Notes: generated by a model from the sequence alone, not told the origin. Positions 17,111 through 26,597 are shown, counted from the first letter of the stretch. The stretch: 64,000 nt of DNA from DASXTC01 sp036505635 (GCA_036505635.1 DASXTC010000008.1:1-64000), one strand, 5' to 3'. Translations and numbers: made by a program.

Positions 17111-18402
17111 GAATCGCCTACGTCTCCGCCGGCGCCGCGGGGATGCTCTGCGGAAGCTGCCTGCACGACAACACGCTGGCCGCGGCGATCCGGAGGCTGG
17201 GGCACGACATCGCGCTGATCCCGACCTACACTCCGATCCGCACCGACGAGGAGGACGTGAGCCTGGGGCGTCCCTTCTACGGCGCTCTCAACGTCTATCT
17301 CCAGACCCGGTCGTCCATCGTGCGACGCGCCCCGCGCTTCGTCCACCGGATCCTCGATCATCCCGCGCTGCTTCGATGGGCCTCGAAGATCGGCTCCTCC
17401 ACCAGCGCGGCCGAGCTGGGCGAGCTGACCCTGTCGGTTCTGATGGGGGAGGAGGGTCCCTCGCGTCTGGAGCTGGAACGACTGGTGTCATGGCTGCGCG
17501 ACTCGTTCAAGCCGGAGGTCGTCCATCTGACCAATTCGATGTTTCTGGGCCTCGCGGGACCGCTCAAGCGCGAGCTGGGCGTGCCGGTCATCTGCTCCGT
17601 GCAAGGGGAAGATCTCTTTCTCGACGGGCTCGTCGAACCGTACCGCGAGCGGGTCCTCGACCTCCTGCGTCGCCGCGCCGGGGACGCGGACGCGTTCATC
17701 GCGACAGGCGAGGTGTACGCGAAACGGATGCGGGAGATGCTCGGGATTCCCGAGGCAAGGATGAACGTGGTGCGGCTGGGGCTCAACCTCGCGGGCCAGG
17801 GCGGGGCGAGCGTGAGGCGCCCCCCGGAGCCCTTCGTGGTCGGCTATCTCGCGCGCGTCTGTCCCGAGAAGGGGCTCCACGTGCTGGCAAAGGGATTCCG
17901 CGAGCTTGCCCGGAAGGCCGGAAAGGAGCGAGTCTTCCTGCGCGCGGCGGGCTACCTGGGTCCCAAGGACAGGCCCTGGTTCACGGAGCTGCGCGCGCGG
18001 ATCGCCGAGTGGGGGCTGGACGACCGATTCGAGTATCTGGGCGAGATCGACCGGGCAGGCAAGATCGGGTTCCTGAGCGGACTCGACGTGCTGAGCGTGC
18101 CGGCGACCTACCCCGAGTCCAAGGGGCTCTCCGTGCTGGAGGCTCTCGCAAACGGAGTCCCGGTGGTCCAGCCCCGGGACGGATCGTTTCCCGAGATGAT
18201 CGAGGCCACCGGCGGCGGGGTTCTCTTCGAACCCGGGTCGGCGGAAGGGCTGGCCGCCGCGCTCGGCTCCCTCATGGAGGATCCGTCCGGTCGGCGGGCG
18301 ATGGGAGAGCGCGGCCGGGAAGCGGTCCACCGGCTCTTCTCGGACGAGGTGATGGCGCGCGAGACGCTGAAAGTGTACTTTGCGGCGACATGCACGAGCT
18401 GA
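17107..18402 (+). CDS. Family 4 glycosyltransferase (GT-B)
   Basis: The 431-residue protein has the GT4 layout: an N-terminal domain starting MRIAYVSAGAAGMLCGSCLHDN with the glycine-rich acceptor-side loop, and a C-terminal donor domain with VGYLARVCPEKGLHVL and the E-x7-E-like signature in PATYPESKGLSVLEALANG. GT4 enzymes use nucleotide sugars with retention. It overlaps the symporter stop by four bases and the thioesterase start by 13, so it is part of the operon. It could glycosylate the product of the locus or an envelope component; acceptor and donor cannot be read from sequence. Confidence 0.88.
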   Translation: MRIAYVSAGAAGMLCGSCLHDNTLAAAIRRLGHDIALIPTYTPIRTDEEDVSLGRPFYGALNVYLQTRSSIVRRAPRFVHRILDHPALLRWASKIGSSTSAAELGELTLSVLMGEEGPSRLELERLVSWLRDSFKPEVVHLTNSMFLGLAGPLKRELGVPVICSVQGEDLFLDGLVEPYRERVLDLLRRRAGDADAFIATGEVYAKRMREMLGIPEARMNVVRLGLNLAGQGGASVRRPPEPFVVGYLARVCPEKGLHVLAKGFRELARKAGKERVFLRAAGYLGPKDRPWFTELRARIAEWGLDDRFEYLGEIDRAGKIGFLSGLDVLSVPATYPESKGLSVLEALANGVPVVQPRDGSFPEMIEATGGGVLFEPGSAEGLAAALGSLMEDPSGRRAMGERGREAVHRLFSDEVMARETLKVYFAATCTS

Positions 18403-18806
18403 TCACGAGACGGCGGATCGAGTTCTCCGACACCGACGCAGGAGGTGTCGTCCACTTCAGCCGGTACTTCATCTTCATGGAGACGGCCGAGGATGAGTTC
18501 CTCCGCGCCCTCGGAACGGGGTTCACCTTCACGCACGAGGGCAGGGCCGGCGGCTGGCCCAAGGTGGCGGCCACGTGCGAGTACGTCGCCTCCGCGCGTT
18601 ACGGCGACGAGCTGGAGATCCACCTGCGGGTCGAGAAGGTGACGCGCGCCACCATCACCTACGGTTTCACGCTGCGCAGCGGCCAGACCGTGATGGCGCG
18701 GGGCCGCACCACCTCGGTCTGCTGCGCCCGCCGGCCCGACGGCGCATTCGAGGCGATCCCGATACCCGCCGACCTGTCGGGAAGGATCGAGGAAGCCCGG
18801 GAGTAG
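18390..18806 (+). CDS. 4-hydroxybenzoyl-CoA-type hot-dog thioesterase
   Basis: 138 residues, the usual size of single hot-dog thioesterases. The motif EFSDTDAGGVVHFSRYFIFME at about residues 11-31 is the family active site, with the catalytic aspartate in the DTDAGGVVH core. These enzymes hydrolyse acyl-CoA or acyl-carrier thioesters in the cytoplasm. In this operon it could release the acid that the LuxE-like enzyme activates, or act as a housekeeping editor. It starts inside the end of the glycosyltransferase gene (13-base overlap). Confidence 0.87.
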   Translation: MHELITRRRIEFSDTDAGGVVHFSRYFIFMETAEDEFLRALGTGFTFTHEGRAGGWPKVAATCEYVASARYGDELEIHLRVEKVTRATITYGFTLRSGQTVMARGRTTSVCCARRPDGAFEAIPIPADLSGRIEEARE

Positions 18807-18810
18807 CCGC

Positions 18811-19500
18811 TTGGCTCACGCGGACCCGATCTCGTTGAAGGTGTCGGATCTACGCAAGAGCCACCGGCCGGGGCCCGACGTGGTGGAGGTCCTTCGCGGG
18901 ATCTCCTTCCAGATGACGGCCGGCGACTCCCTCGCCGTGGTGGGCCCCTCGGGCTCGGGCAAGAGCACGCTGCTGCACGTGATCGGGACGCTCGACCGGC
19001 CGACCTCGGGAAGCGTCGAGATCGACGGACGGATCCCCCACGATCTCCCCGAGCCCGAGCTGGCGCTCTTTCGCAACCGGAGGATCGGGTTCGTCTTCCA
19101 GGACCATCACCTCCTGCCGCAGTACTCCGTGCTGGAGAACGTCATGTTGCCGGCCCTCGCGTTTTCGTGCGGGGGCGGGGAGGCCCCGGCGCGCGCGCGC
19201 GAGCTGCTCGAACGGGTGGGGCTGGGGCATCGCCTCGCCCATCGACCACCGGAGCTTTCTGGCGGCGAGCGCCAGCGCGTCGCTGTGGCGCGCGGGCTCA
19301 TCAACCGGCCGGGCCTGCTGCTGTGCGATGAGCCGACGGGGAACCTCGACGGGGCGGCCGCGGAGGCGGTCGCGGCGCTTCTCTTCGAGCTGCACCGGCA
19401 GGAGCGCAACATCCTGATCATCGTGACGCACAGCCTCGACCTGGCGGCGAAGCCCGACCGCCGATTTCGCCTGACGGAGGGAGTCTGCTCCGGGATCTGA
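18811..19500 (+). CDS. LolD/MacB-type ABC transporter ATPase
   Basis: 229 residues from a TTG at 18811, five bases after the thioesterase stop; no good ATG exists before the conserved region. All ABC motifs are present: Walker A GPSGSGKST, Q-loop region VFQDHHLLPQ, signature LSGGERQRVAVAR, Walker B LLLCDEPTGNLD and the switch histidine in VTHS. The Q-loop and DEPTGNLD pattern is that of the LolD/MacB/FtsE group, which powers lipoprotein release or export of lipids, peptides and macrolides rather than import. The partner permease starts inside its 3' end. Confidence 0.92.
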   Translation: MAHADPISLKVSDLRKSHRPGPDVVEVLRGISFQMTAGDSLAVVGPSGSGKSTLLHVIGTLDRPTSGSVEIDGRIPHDLPEPELALFRNRRIGFVFQDHHLLPQYSVLENVMLPALAFSCGGGEAPARARELLERVGLGHRLAHRPPELSGGERQRVAVARGLINRPGLLLCDEPTGNLDGAAAEAVAALLFELHRQERNILIIVTHSLDLAAKPDRRFRLTEGVCSGI

Positions 19501-22500
19501 CCTACTTCTGGAAGACCAACGTCGCCGTCCTGCTGGGCGCCGCGCTCACGTCGGCGGTCCTGACCGGAGCCCTGCTGGTGGGCGATTCCATGCGGGGGAG
19601 CCTCCGGGACCTCGCCCTCGAACGCCTCGGCGGAATCGAGCGCGCGGTCGTCGCCTCGGGCTTCCTGCGCGAGGACCTGCTTCCGGGCGCGGCACCGGCG
19701 ATCCTCCTGAAGGGAACGGCGATCCACGCGGTGTCGCGGGCGCGGGCGACCCGGATCAACGTGGTCGGGATCGATGACGCCTTCCCGGATCTCTATCCGA
19801 CCGGGGCGCCGGAGCTCGAGACTCTGCGCGCCTCGGACCCGGCCCTGCCCCCCGTGGTGCTCAACGAGACGCTGGCCCGGGAGCTTTCGGCGAGTCCGGG
19901 CGACGCGATCCTGCTGCATGTCCCGCGCAGCGCCGACGCGCCCCCCGATACCGTTCTGGGGCGCCGCGACACCGCGGCACTGGTTACGACGATGCGCTGC
20001 ACGGTGCGCGCCGTCATGCCCGACCGGGGCCCGGGGCGATTCAGCCTCGATCTCGATCAGCGGGCGCCCCGGGACCTCTTCCTGGCGTTGCGGGATCTGC
20101 AGAAGGCCGCCGGCAGGGCCGGACGTGTCAACCTGCTCCTGCTTTCCGTGGGGGCCAGGGAGGACCCCGACCCGGCGGGAACTCTCGCCAACGCGCTCGA
20201 CCTGGAGGATCTGGGGATCATCCTCTCGCGAACGCCGGACTTCATCTCCCTCGAGGCGCGTCAGTTCGTCCTGGCGCCCGGTCTGGCGGAGGCGATCGAC
20301 TCGGCCGCGGCGTCGCTGGGCGCCTCGTTACAGCATGTCCAGACCAGCCTCGCGATCGAGATGCGTGCGGGGGATCGATCGATCCCGTACTCGACGGTCA
20401 GCGCGGTCGATCCTCTCGGAGCACCCTTTCCCGGCCTCACCCTGGTCGACGGCAACCCCGTGGCCCGGGTCGGTGATGGAGAGGTCCTCCTCGACGAATG
20501 GGCCGCCGAGGCGCTCGGCGCCCCGACGGGCGCCACGATGGAGCTCGACTACTTCGAGCTCGGCGAGAGCGAGCGGCTGCTGACCGCGACGACCACGCTG
20601 CGCCTCAATGGGATCGTCGTCATGACCGGGCTGGCCGCGGACCGGACCCTGACTCCCGATTATCCAGGCATCAGGGATGCCAGGGACATCGCCGCGTGGG
20701 ACCCGCCTTTCCCGATGAACCTCACGCGGATCGGCCCCCGCGACGAGCAGTACTGGGATCGGTTCGGGGCGACTCCCAAGGCGTTCGTGTCGATCGAGAC
20801 GGCCAGGCGGCTCTGGTCTACCAGGTACGGAAGCCTGACCGCGATGAGAGTCGCGCCGCCGGCGGGCCAGGACCCGCAGGCGTTCATGCTGCGGCTCGCG
20901 AGAGAGATCAAGACTCGGATTCCGCTCGAGTCGGCGGGCCTGCGCCTGCGGGACCTGCGCGAGGAGGGGATGCGAGCGGCCGAGGGGACCACCGACTTCT
21001 CGGCTCTCTTTCTTGCCTTCAGCTTCTTCCTGATCGTCTCGTGCGCGCTGCTTTGCGGTCTCATCTTCCGCCTCGGCGTGGAGCGCAGGGCGCCCGAGAT
21101 CGGCGTGCTTCTTGCAACCGGGTACCCGGTCAGGAGCGTGAGGCGGCGCTTCCTGGCTCAGGGACTGGCGCTGGCCGGGGCCGGCGCGGCGTTGGGCCTT
21201 CCCGGCGGCGCCGCCTACGCCGGCCTCATGATGCTCGGGCTGGGGTCGATCTGGCGGGGGGCCGCCGGCTCCGGAGATCTTCACCTTCACGTCGGGACCG
21301 CCAGCCTGCTCATAGGCGGCGCCGTCTCGATCGGCACCGTGATGATCGCCATCGCCTGGTCGGTGCGGCGTCTGGGGCGCATCCGCGTCCCGGCGCTCCT
21401 TTCGGGAGACCTGACGCCGGCCGGCGGCTCGCGCGGGACGCGGGCGGTCTCGTGGATCGCGTTTTCGTGCCTCGGCCTGGCCGCAGCCATGATGATCGGG
21501 GCGATGCTCGCGGGGACGGCCTCCTCGGCCGCACTCTCATTCGGCGCGGGCGCGGCGGCCCTGGCATCCGCGCTGGCCTTCTTCGCCCGGTGGTGCCGCG
21601 CGCCGCGCCGGTGGCGCGCCATCGGCGCGGGCCGTGGAGCCTTCGCGGCGATGGCCGCGCGCAACTGCTCGTGGAATCCGGGCCGGAGCCTCCTGAGCCT
21701 GGCCCTCATCGGCAGCGCCTGCTTCGTCATCGTGACCGTCGCGGCGAGCCGGCGGGACTCCGGCGAGGAGGGGCCGGCGGCGCTCGACTCCACGACGGGC
21801 GGTTACTCCCTCTTCGCGGAGGCCGAGATTCCGCTGCACGAGGACCCGGGCACCCCCCAGGGGCGCGCCGATCTCGGGATCCCCGATCCGGCCGGAGGGA
21901 TCTTCGACGCAACGGCCATCACATCGTTACGGGTCGTCCCGGGCGACGATGCCTCCTGCCTGAACCTTTACAGACCGGAGCGGCCACGCCTCCTCGGCGT
22001 TCCCGGCGGGCAGATCCGGCGCGGCGGATTCCGGTTCAGCGGCCTCGCGCGCCCGGTGGCCAACCCGTGGGATCTCCTGCGCGAACCGATCGAGCCCGGG
22101 GTGGTGCCTGCCTTCGGGGATGAGGCTTCGGTCCTCTGGATCCTGCACCTGGGGCTGGGCCGGGACCTCGCGGTGGATGATGAGCTTGGCAGACCGCTGC
22201 GCCTTCGCTTCGTCGGCCTGCTCGAGGGGAGTCCATTCCAGAGCGAGCTCCTCATCTCGGAGGAGGATCTCCTGACGCATTTTCCGAGCCGCTCGGGGTA
22301 CGCGGCCTTCCTGATCGACGCACCGGTGGGGAAGACCGCCGCCGTCTCGCGCGTCCTGGAGGAGACGCTCGCTCCCCACGGGTTCGACGCCACGCCGATG
22401 GCCGACCGGATCGCCGGTTACAGCCAGGTCGAGAACACCTACCTCGCGACCTTCCAGGTCCTCGGCGGCCTGGGCCTGCTCATGGGAAGCCTCGGGCTGG

Positions 22501-22826
22501 GGATCGTCGTGGCGCGCAACGTCCTCGAACGCAGAGGGGAGCTGGCGACGCTGCGAGCCTTCGGCTTCGCGCGCGGAAAGCTGGCGCGGCTCCTCCTGAT
22601 GGAGAACCTCGTTCTGATGGCCTTCGGCATCCTGGCCGGCACGGGAGCGGCGCTCGCCGCGGTGGCACCGCAGCTGGCGGTGGTGGGCCGGACCGGCGGC
22701 GCGCCCTGGATCGCCATCGGACTGACCCTGGCCGCCGTGCTGGCCGCCGGAATGGCCTCCACTCTCGTCGCGGTGCTCGGCGCCCTGCGCGCGCCGCTGC
22801 TGCGGGCGCTCAGGGAGGAGCGCTGA
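19485..22826 (+). CDS. FtsX/MacB-type ABC transporter permease, probable CTG start
   Basis: A large permease, about 1113 residues. The conserved reading frame continues upstream of the first GTG (19578) as LLRDLTYFWKTNVAVLLGAAL followed by TSAVLTGALLVGDSMRGSL, the normal first transmembrane helix of this family. The likely start is a CTG at 19485, four bases after GGAGG at 19476-19480 and inside the ATPase gene. There are two FtsX-type membrane blocks, near residues 500-580 and 980-1110, with large periplasmic regions. With the LolD-like ATPase it forms an export or lipoprotein-trafficking complex and ends the long operon. A start at 19578 would remove the first helix. Confidence 0.85.
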   Translation: MLRDLTYFWKTNVAVLLGAALTSAVLTGALLVGDSMRGSLRDLALERLGGIERAVVASGFLREDLLPGAAPAILLKGTAIHAVSRARATRINVVGIDDAFPDLYPTGAPELETLRASDPALPPVVLNETLARELSASPGDAILLHVPRSADAPPDTVLGRRDTAALVTTMRCTVRAVMPDRGPGRFSLDLDQRAPRDLFLALRDLQKAAGRAGRVNLLLLSVGAREDPDPAGTLANALDLEDLGIILSRTPDFISLEARQFVLAPGLAEAIDSAAASLGASLQHVQTSLAIEMRAGDRSIPYSTVSAVDPLGAPFPGLTLVDGNPVARVGDGEVLLDEWAAEALGAPTGATMELDYFELGESERLLTATTTLRLNGIVVMTGLAADRTLTPDYPGIRDARDIAAWDPPFPMNLTRIGPRDEQYWDRFGATPKAFVSIETARRLWSTRYGSLTAMRVAPPAGQDPQAFMLRLAREIKTRIPLESAGLRLRDLREEGMRAAEGTTDFSALFLAFSFFLIVSCALLCGLIFRLGVERRAPEIGVLLATGYPVRSVRRRFLAQGLALAGAGAALGLPGGAAYAGLMMLGLGSIWRGAAGSGDLHLHVGTASLLIGGAVSIGTVMIAIAWSVRRLGRIRVPALLSGDLTPAGGSRGTRAVSWIAFSCLGLAAAMMIGAMLAGTASSAALSFGAGAAALASALAFFARWCRAPRRWRAIGAGRGAFAAMAARNCSWNPGRSLLSLALIGSACFVIVTVAASRRDSGEEGPAALDSTTGGYSLFAEAEIPLHEDPGTPQGRADLGIPDPAGGIFDATAITSLRVVPGDDASCLNLYRPERPRLLGVPGGQIRRGGFRFSGLARPVANPWDLLREPIEPGVVPAFGDEASVLWILHLGLGRDLAVDDELGRPLRLRFVGLLEGSPFQSELLISEEDLLTHFPSRSGYAAFLIDAPVGKTAAVSRVLEETLAPHGFDATPMADRIAGYSQVENTYLATFQVLGGLGLLMGSLGLGIVVARNVLERRGELATLRAFGFARGKLARLLLMENLVLMAFGILAGTGAALAAVAPQLAVVGRTGGAPWIAIGLTLAAVLAAGMASTLVAVLGALRAPLLRALREER

Positions 22827-22850
22827 GCCGGATGAAGGACTCGTGTTGAA

Positions 22851-22880
22851 TTGAAATAGGTTCCAGACCCGAAGTATATT
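22851..22880 (+). promoter_or_regulatory. Sigma70-like promoter for the first OPT transporter
   Basis: TTGAAA at 22851-22856 and TATATT at 22875-22880 are separated by 18 bases in a locally AT-rich patch, unusual in this GC-rich sequence. Each hexamer matches consensus at five of six positions. The leader to the ATG at 22953 is about 65 bases. Confidence 0.65.
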
Positions 22881-22952
22881 GCGGCGCCCGCGGGGGTTGG
22901 GTGCACCGCGGTCGAAGCCCGGCACTTCCGTGGCCAGGAGGCCCCGCTGCCG

Positions 22953-24965
22953 ATGAAGCACCAGCCCTTCGTGCCCGCTTCAGCCCGCCTGCCCGAATTC
23001 ACCGCTCGCGCCGTCGTCCTGGGGGTGCTGCAGGCCGTCGTGCTGGGCGCCGCCAACGCCTACCTCGGCATGAAGGCCGGCCAGACCATCGCCGCGACCT
23101 TCCCGGCGGCGGTCGTCTCGATGCTGGTCCTGCGCGCCTTCAAGGGCTCCTCCATCCTCGAGGAGAACGTCTCCCGCACGGCGGCGTCGGTGGGTGAGGC
23201 GCTGGTGGCCGGCGCCATTTTCACCCTTCCCGCCTTCGTCATCACCGGTCTCTGGAAGGAGTTCAACTACTGGGAGAGCTCACTCCTGATGCTCGTGGGG
23301 GGCACCCTCGGTGTCCTCTTCGTCATTTTCCTGAGGCGCACGTTGTGCGAGGACCCGACGCTCCCGTTCCCCGAGGCGGTGGCGGCCGCGGAGATCCACA
23401 AGGCGGGGCAGAAGGGGGCTTCCGGCAGCAGGTACCTCTTCGGGACGATGGGGATGGCGGGTCTCATCGAGCTTTTCAAGAATCAGGCGGGGTTCGCCGT
23501 CATACGGGACTCCGTAGGAGGGTTCATCAACTTTCCCCTGTCGAAGATCAGTTTCCTTCGACGCGGCCTGCCCTTCGGCGAGCCGGGGATCTTCGCGGGT
23601 GGAATGCACTACGAGACGCCGTTTTCCTCCCCCGCCTTCATGGGTGTTGGATACATCATCGGGCCGAAGCTGGCGGCCCTGAACTTCTCCGGCGGCGTGC
23701 TGGCCTGGTTGATCCTCGTGCCGCTGATCATGTTTCTGAGCGGACAGGGCTCCTCCCTCATGAACCTGACGGGGCTGCCGGCGCTGTCGGACGCGACGCA
23801 GGCCGAGCGTCTCGACGTCGTGGCGGACCAGGCCTGGCGCGGCGTGGTGCGCCCGATCGCGGTGGGGACCATGCTTGTGGCCGCCTGCTGGACCCTCTTC
23901 CTGATGCGCGGTCCTCTCCTGGCCGGTATCGCGCGGGCCTTCAGGGACATGCGCGGCGGCGCGGCCGCGCCGGGGTCGGAGGACGCCAGCTCGCGTCTCG
24001 AGGCCGACATCCCCATGAAATGGGTGGTTCTGTCGATCCTGATTCTCATCGCGCCGATGACCGCTCTCTTCTATTACTACACCCACTCCTTCGCCGGAGC
24101 GTTGATCGCGGCCGTGGCGATGACCTTCGCGGGCTTCGTCTTCTCCGCCGTGGGGGGCTATCTGGTGGGCGTGATCGGATCGTCGGCCAGCCCTATCTCC
24201 GGGCTTGCGCTCTCGAGCCTGGTCGTCGCGGCGCTGCTGCTCGTGGCGATCGGCGTGACGGGACCGGGTGGCGTGATGGCGGTTCTGGCGGTGGCGGCGG
24301 TCGTCTGCTGCGCCGTGTCGATCGGCGGCGACATCATCCAGGACATGAAGGTCGGCTTCATCCTCGGTGGCACCCCCTGGGCTATGCAGGTGGCCGAGAT
24401 CATCGCGGTCGTGTGCACATCGTTCGTGCTGGTTCTCCCTATCGCATTGCTCCATTCGGCCGACATCAAGGTGGGGGGCACGGGCATCGGTGGGGAGGCG
24501 CTGCCGGCGCCCCAGGCAGGCCTGATGGCGATGCTGGCTCAGGGGATCGTGGGTGGCGAGATGGCCTGGCCGCTGATCCTGATGGGGGTCGCCTTCGCCG
24601 TCGGCCTCATCATGCTCGGGTGCCCGTCGCCGATGATCGTCGCGGTGGGAATGTACCTCGACTTCGCGACCTCGTCGGCGATTTTCGTCGGTGGCGTGAT
24701 GCGCTGGATCGCCGACAGGATGATGGAGCGCCGCAATATGGATGCCCCGGAGGTGGAGTTCAGGGTCAACATCGGCACCCTCCTGTCGTCGGGGATGATA
24801 GCCGGCGAGGCTCTCGTGGCGATCGGGCTCGCCATACTCGTCAACCTGAACGTCCGTCTCCCTCAGTTCGGCGGAAGCGGCGCCGCGGGGTTGATCGTCT
24901 TCGCGGCCGTGGGCTTCGTGCTGCTGGCCATCCCGCTGCGGGCCCCCTGGACGCGGCAGGCTTAA
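22953..24965 (+). CDS. OPT-family oligopeptide/metal-chelate transporter (first copy)
   Basis: 670 residues with about 15 membrane segments. The N terminus (PEFTARAVVLGVLQAVVLGAA followed by NAYLGMKAGQTIAATFPAAVV) is characteristic of the OPT/YSL family. Later segments include GVGYIIGPKLAALNFSGG and GGDIIQDMKVGFILGGTPW. These carriers import small peptides or metal chelates at the inner membrane. ATG at 22953 has AGGAGG 11 bases upstream. It has its own promoter and is not coupled to its neighbours. A 672-residue paralogue lies at 31176-33194 with closely matching segments. Confidence 0.9.
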   Translation: MKHQPFVPASARLPEFTARAVVLGVLQAVVLGAANAYLGMKAGQTIAATFPAAVVSMLVLRAFKGSSILEENVSRTAASVGEALVAGAIFTLPAFVITGLWKEFNYWESSLLMLVGGTLGVLFVIFLRRTLCEDPTLPFPEAVAAAEIHKAGQKGASGSRYLFGTMGMAGLIELFKNQAGFAVIRDSVGGFINFPLSKISFLRRGLPFGEPGIFAGGMHYETPFSSPAFMGVGYIIGPKLAALNFSGGVLAWLILVPLIMFLSGQGSSLMNLTGLPALSDATQAERLDVVADQAWRGVVRPIAVGTMLVAACWTLFLMRGPLLAGIARAFRDMRGGAAAPGSEDASSRLEADIPMKWVVLSILILIAPMTALFYYYTHSFAGALIAAVAMTFAGFVFSAVGGYLVGVIGSSASPISGLALSSLVVAALLLVAIGVTGPGGVMAVLAVAAVVCCAVSIGGDIIQDMKVGFILGGTPWAMQVAEIIAVVCTSFVLVLPIALLHSADIKVGGTGIGGEALPAPQAGLMAMLAQGIVGGEMAWPLILMGVAFAVGLIMLGCPSPMIVAVGMYLDFATSSAIFVGGVMRWIADRMMERRNMDAPEVEFRVNIGTLLSSGMIAGEALVAIGLAILVNLNVRLPQFGGSGAAGLIVFAAVGFVLLAIPLRAPWTRQA

Positions 24966-25010
24966 CAGGGGCCCGATACGTCACGCGTCCCCGCGTCCCA
25001 TCTCGCGCGA

Positions 25011-25595
25011 ATGCTCCCCACGGCGGCGCTCCTGAGCTTCGTGGTCCTGCCGTCAGCCGCCGCGGCCGGCAGGCCCGGTCCCGCGGAGCTTCCTTCGTGG
25101 GAGTGCCCGGGGCCACGCGCGAAGATCGCCGAAGAGGCGCAAGCCGCCCTCGATGGGTACCTCGGGCCCGCCGCCACGCCGCTGTGTGGAGGTGACCTCA
25201 ATGGCAACGGCCGTCCCGAAATCCTGGCCGCGGTCACGTCGCTCTCCTGCGGCAGGGGAATCGGATTCTACCGGGTCGCCAGCCGCGTGGGCCTCTTCGA
25301 GGCGGGAGAGGATCGACGCGCCGCGTGGCGCCCGCTCCTGCTGGCCTCCGACAGAGTCGAGAACAGCGCGGGCCTTATCGGGTGGCGCGAACCGGTGGAG
25401 GCGGATGGCATCGGGCTGCGGGTCACGATGACCGACGGGGACCGCGCCTGCCTCCAACTGCGCCGTCTCGACTCCGCCCGATACCGGCTCGAGGAGCCGC
25501 TCCTGCTCGTGCGGTGGGACCCGTCCGTGCGACGGTACGAGGTCGGGCCCTGTCGCGGAGGGACGGCGGGCAGACCGACCGGGTCCTCCCCGTAA
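25011..25595 (+). CDS. Small secreted hypothetical protein with Asx/Gly calcium-loop motif
   Basis: 194 residues, starting with a short signal peptide (MLPTAALLSFVVLPSAAAA). Residues about 60-72 read CGGDLNGNGRPEI, resembling a DxNxNG calcium-binding loop of FG-GAP or dockerin type. Three further cysteines could form disulfides. I recognise no family and assign no function. It lies 45 bases after the OPT gene, on the same strand, and converges on the DUF1028 gene with only nine bases between stops. No clear ribosome site precedes it, so the exact start is uncertain. Confidence 0.6.
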   Translation: MLPTAALLSFVVLPSAAAAGRPGPAELPSWECPGPRAKIAEEAQAALDGYLGPAATPLCGGDLNGNGRPEILAAVTSLSCGRGIGFYRVASRVGLFEAGEDRRAAWRPLLLASDRVENSAGLIGWREPVEADGIGLRVTMTDGDRACLQLRRLDSARYRLEEPLLLVRWDPSVRRYEVGPCRGGTAGRPTGSSP

Positions 25596-25604
25596 CGGCG
25601 AACC

Positions 25605-26597
25605 TTATTTGGCGTGCGGCCCCTGGGCGAGGATCCTTCCGAGCGCGGCGGCATCCTTAGGCAGCAGGCCGACGTCCGGGAGCCTCGGCGCGAGCAGGTA
25701 CCACCCGGGCTGGAGGATGAAGGCCCTCCGGAACAAAGGCAGCGCGGCATCGAGGCGGCCGTTCTGTGCCAGAGTCGCGGCATGCCAGAAGACGAACTCG
25801 TCCATCTGCGGTACCATCGCCTCCGCCGCGCCGTAATGAGCCACCGCGGCGTCGAGGTCGTTCTTCTCGACCGCCAGGTCTCCGGCGTTCATGTGCTCGT
25901 AGGCGCGCCAGAGAGTCAGCAGCCGCCGCAGCTCCACGATCGGCTCGGGGGCGTCCTCGATTCTCAGGTTCACGACGGTGTCGGCCCAGGGTTTCCCGCT
26001 GCTTTTCGCCTTGACGATCTTGATGGCGGCCGACTGGCGCCCGCGGATGTCCCCACCGGCGGCCTGCGCCGCCTCCAGGGCCGCCATCATCCTGGCTGCC
26101 AGGTCCCCGCTGGCCGACTCGAAGGCCGCGGCCATCGCGGGCCAGACTCCCGCGTCGAGCATCAGGTTCGCCTGGACCGAGTAACCATCTCCCACGTGGT
26201 GGCCGGCCGCCGGGATGCACTTGCCTCCCGTCCAGGCCGACGCGCGTCCCGCCGCGTCGATCATCGCCACCTGACGCACGTCGCGCCCCGGGTCGGCCCG
26301 AACGAGACGTTCGAGAGCTTCGGCGGCGGGCACCCGGTCCTTCATCAGTCCGAGCCCTTCCGGGCCGTACTCGATTCGCACGAACGACTGCGTGGCGACG
26401 GCCCCGACCCCCGCCTCGGCCCAGGTCACGCTTGTCCCGACGGAGAACCAGTGCGACTGCACGGCGACCCCCATCTCACCGGTGTTGGGATCGCGAGCGA
26501 CGATCGAGTAGGTGTGCGCCGGGCGCAGGGGGCCTGCCGCGTCGGCGAGGGCGGGCGTCGAGCACAGCAGGATCAGAGCGACGACACTCTTCATCAT
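25605..26597 (-). CDS. DUF1028 Ntn-hydrolase-like protein with helical C terminus
   Basis: 330 residues with a signal peptide (MMKSVVALILLCSTPALADA). Residues 27-220 match the DUF1028 pattern: HTYSIVARDPNTGEMGVAVQ, then WAEAGVGAVATQS, GKCIPAAGHHVGDGYSVQ, NLML and RGRQSAA. The family has an Ntn-hydrolase fold and may be self-processing amidohydrolases; activity is not established. The last 100 residues are helical and TPR-like (VEKNDLDAAVAHYGAAEA), replacing the peptidoglycan-binding extension seen in some relatives. Likely periplasmic. It is divergent from the DMT exporter gene and convergent with the small secreted protein. Confidence 0.85.
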   Translation of the reverse strand: MMKSVVALILLCSTPALADAAGPLRPAHTYSIVARDPNTGEMGVAVQSHWFSVGTSVTWAEAGVGAVATQSFVRIEYGPEGLGLMKDRVPAAEALERLVRADPGRDVRQVAMIDAAGRASAWTGGKCIPAAGHHVGDGYSVQANLMLDAGVWPAMAAAFESASGDLAARMMAALEAAQAAGGDIRGRQSAAIKIVKAKSSGKPWADTVVNLRIEDAPEPIVELRRLLTLWRAYEHMNAGDLAVEKNDLDAAVAHYGAAEAMVPQMDEFVFWHAATLAQNGRLDAALPLFRRAFILQPGWYLLAPRLPDVGLLPKDAAALGRILAQGPHAK

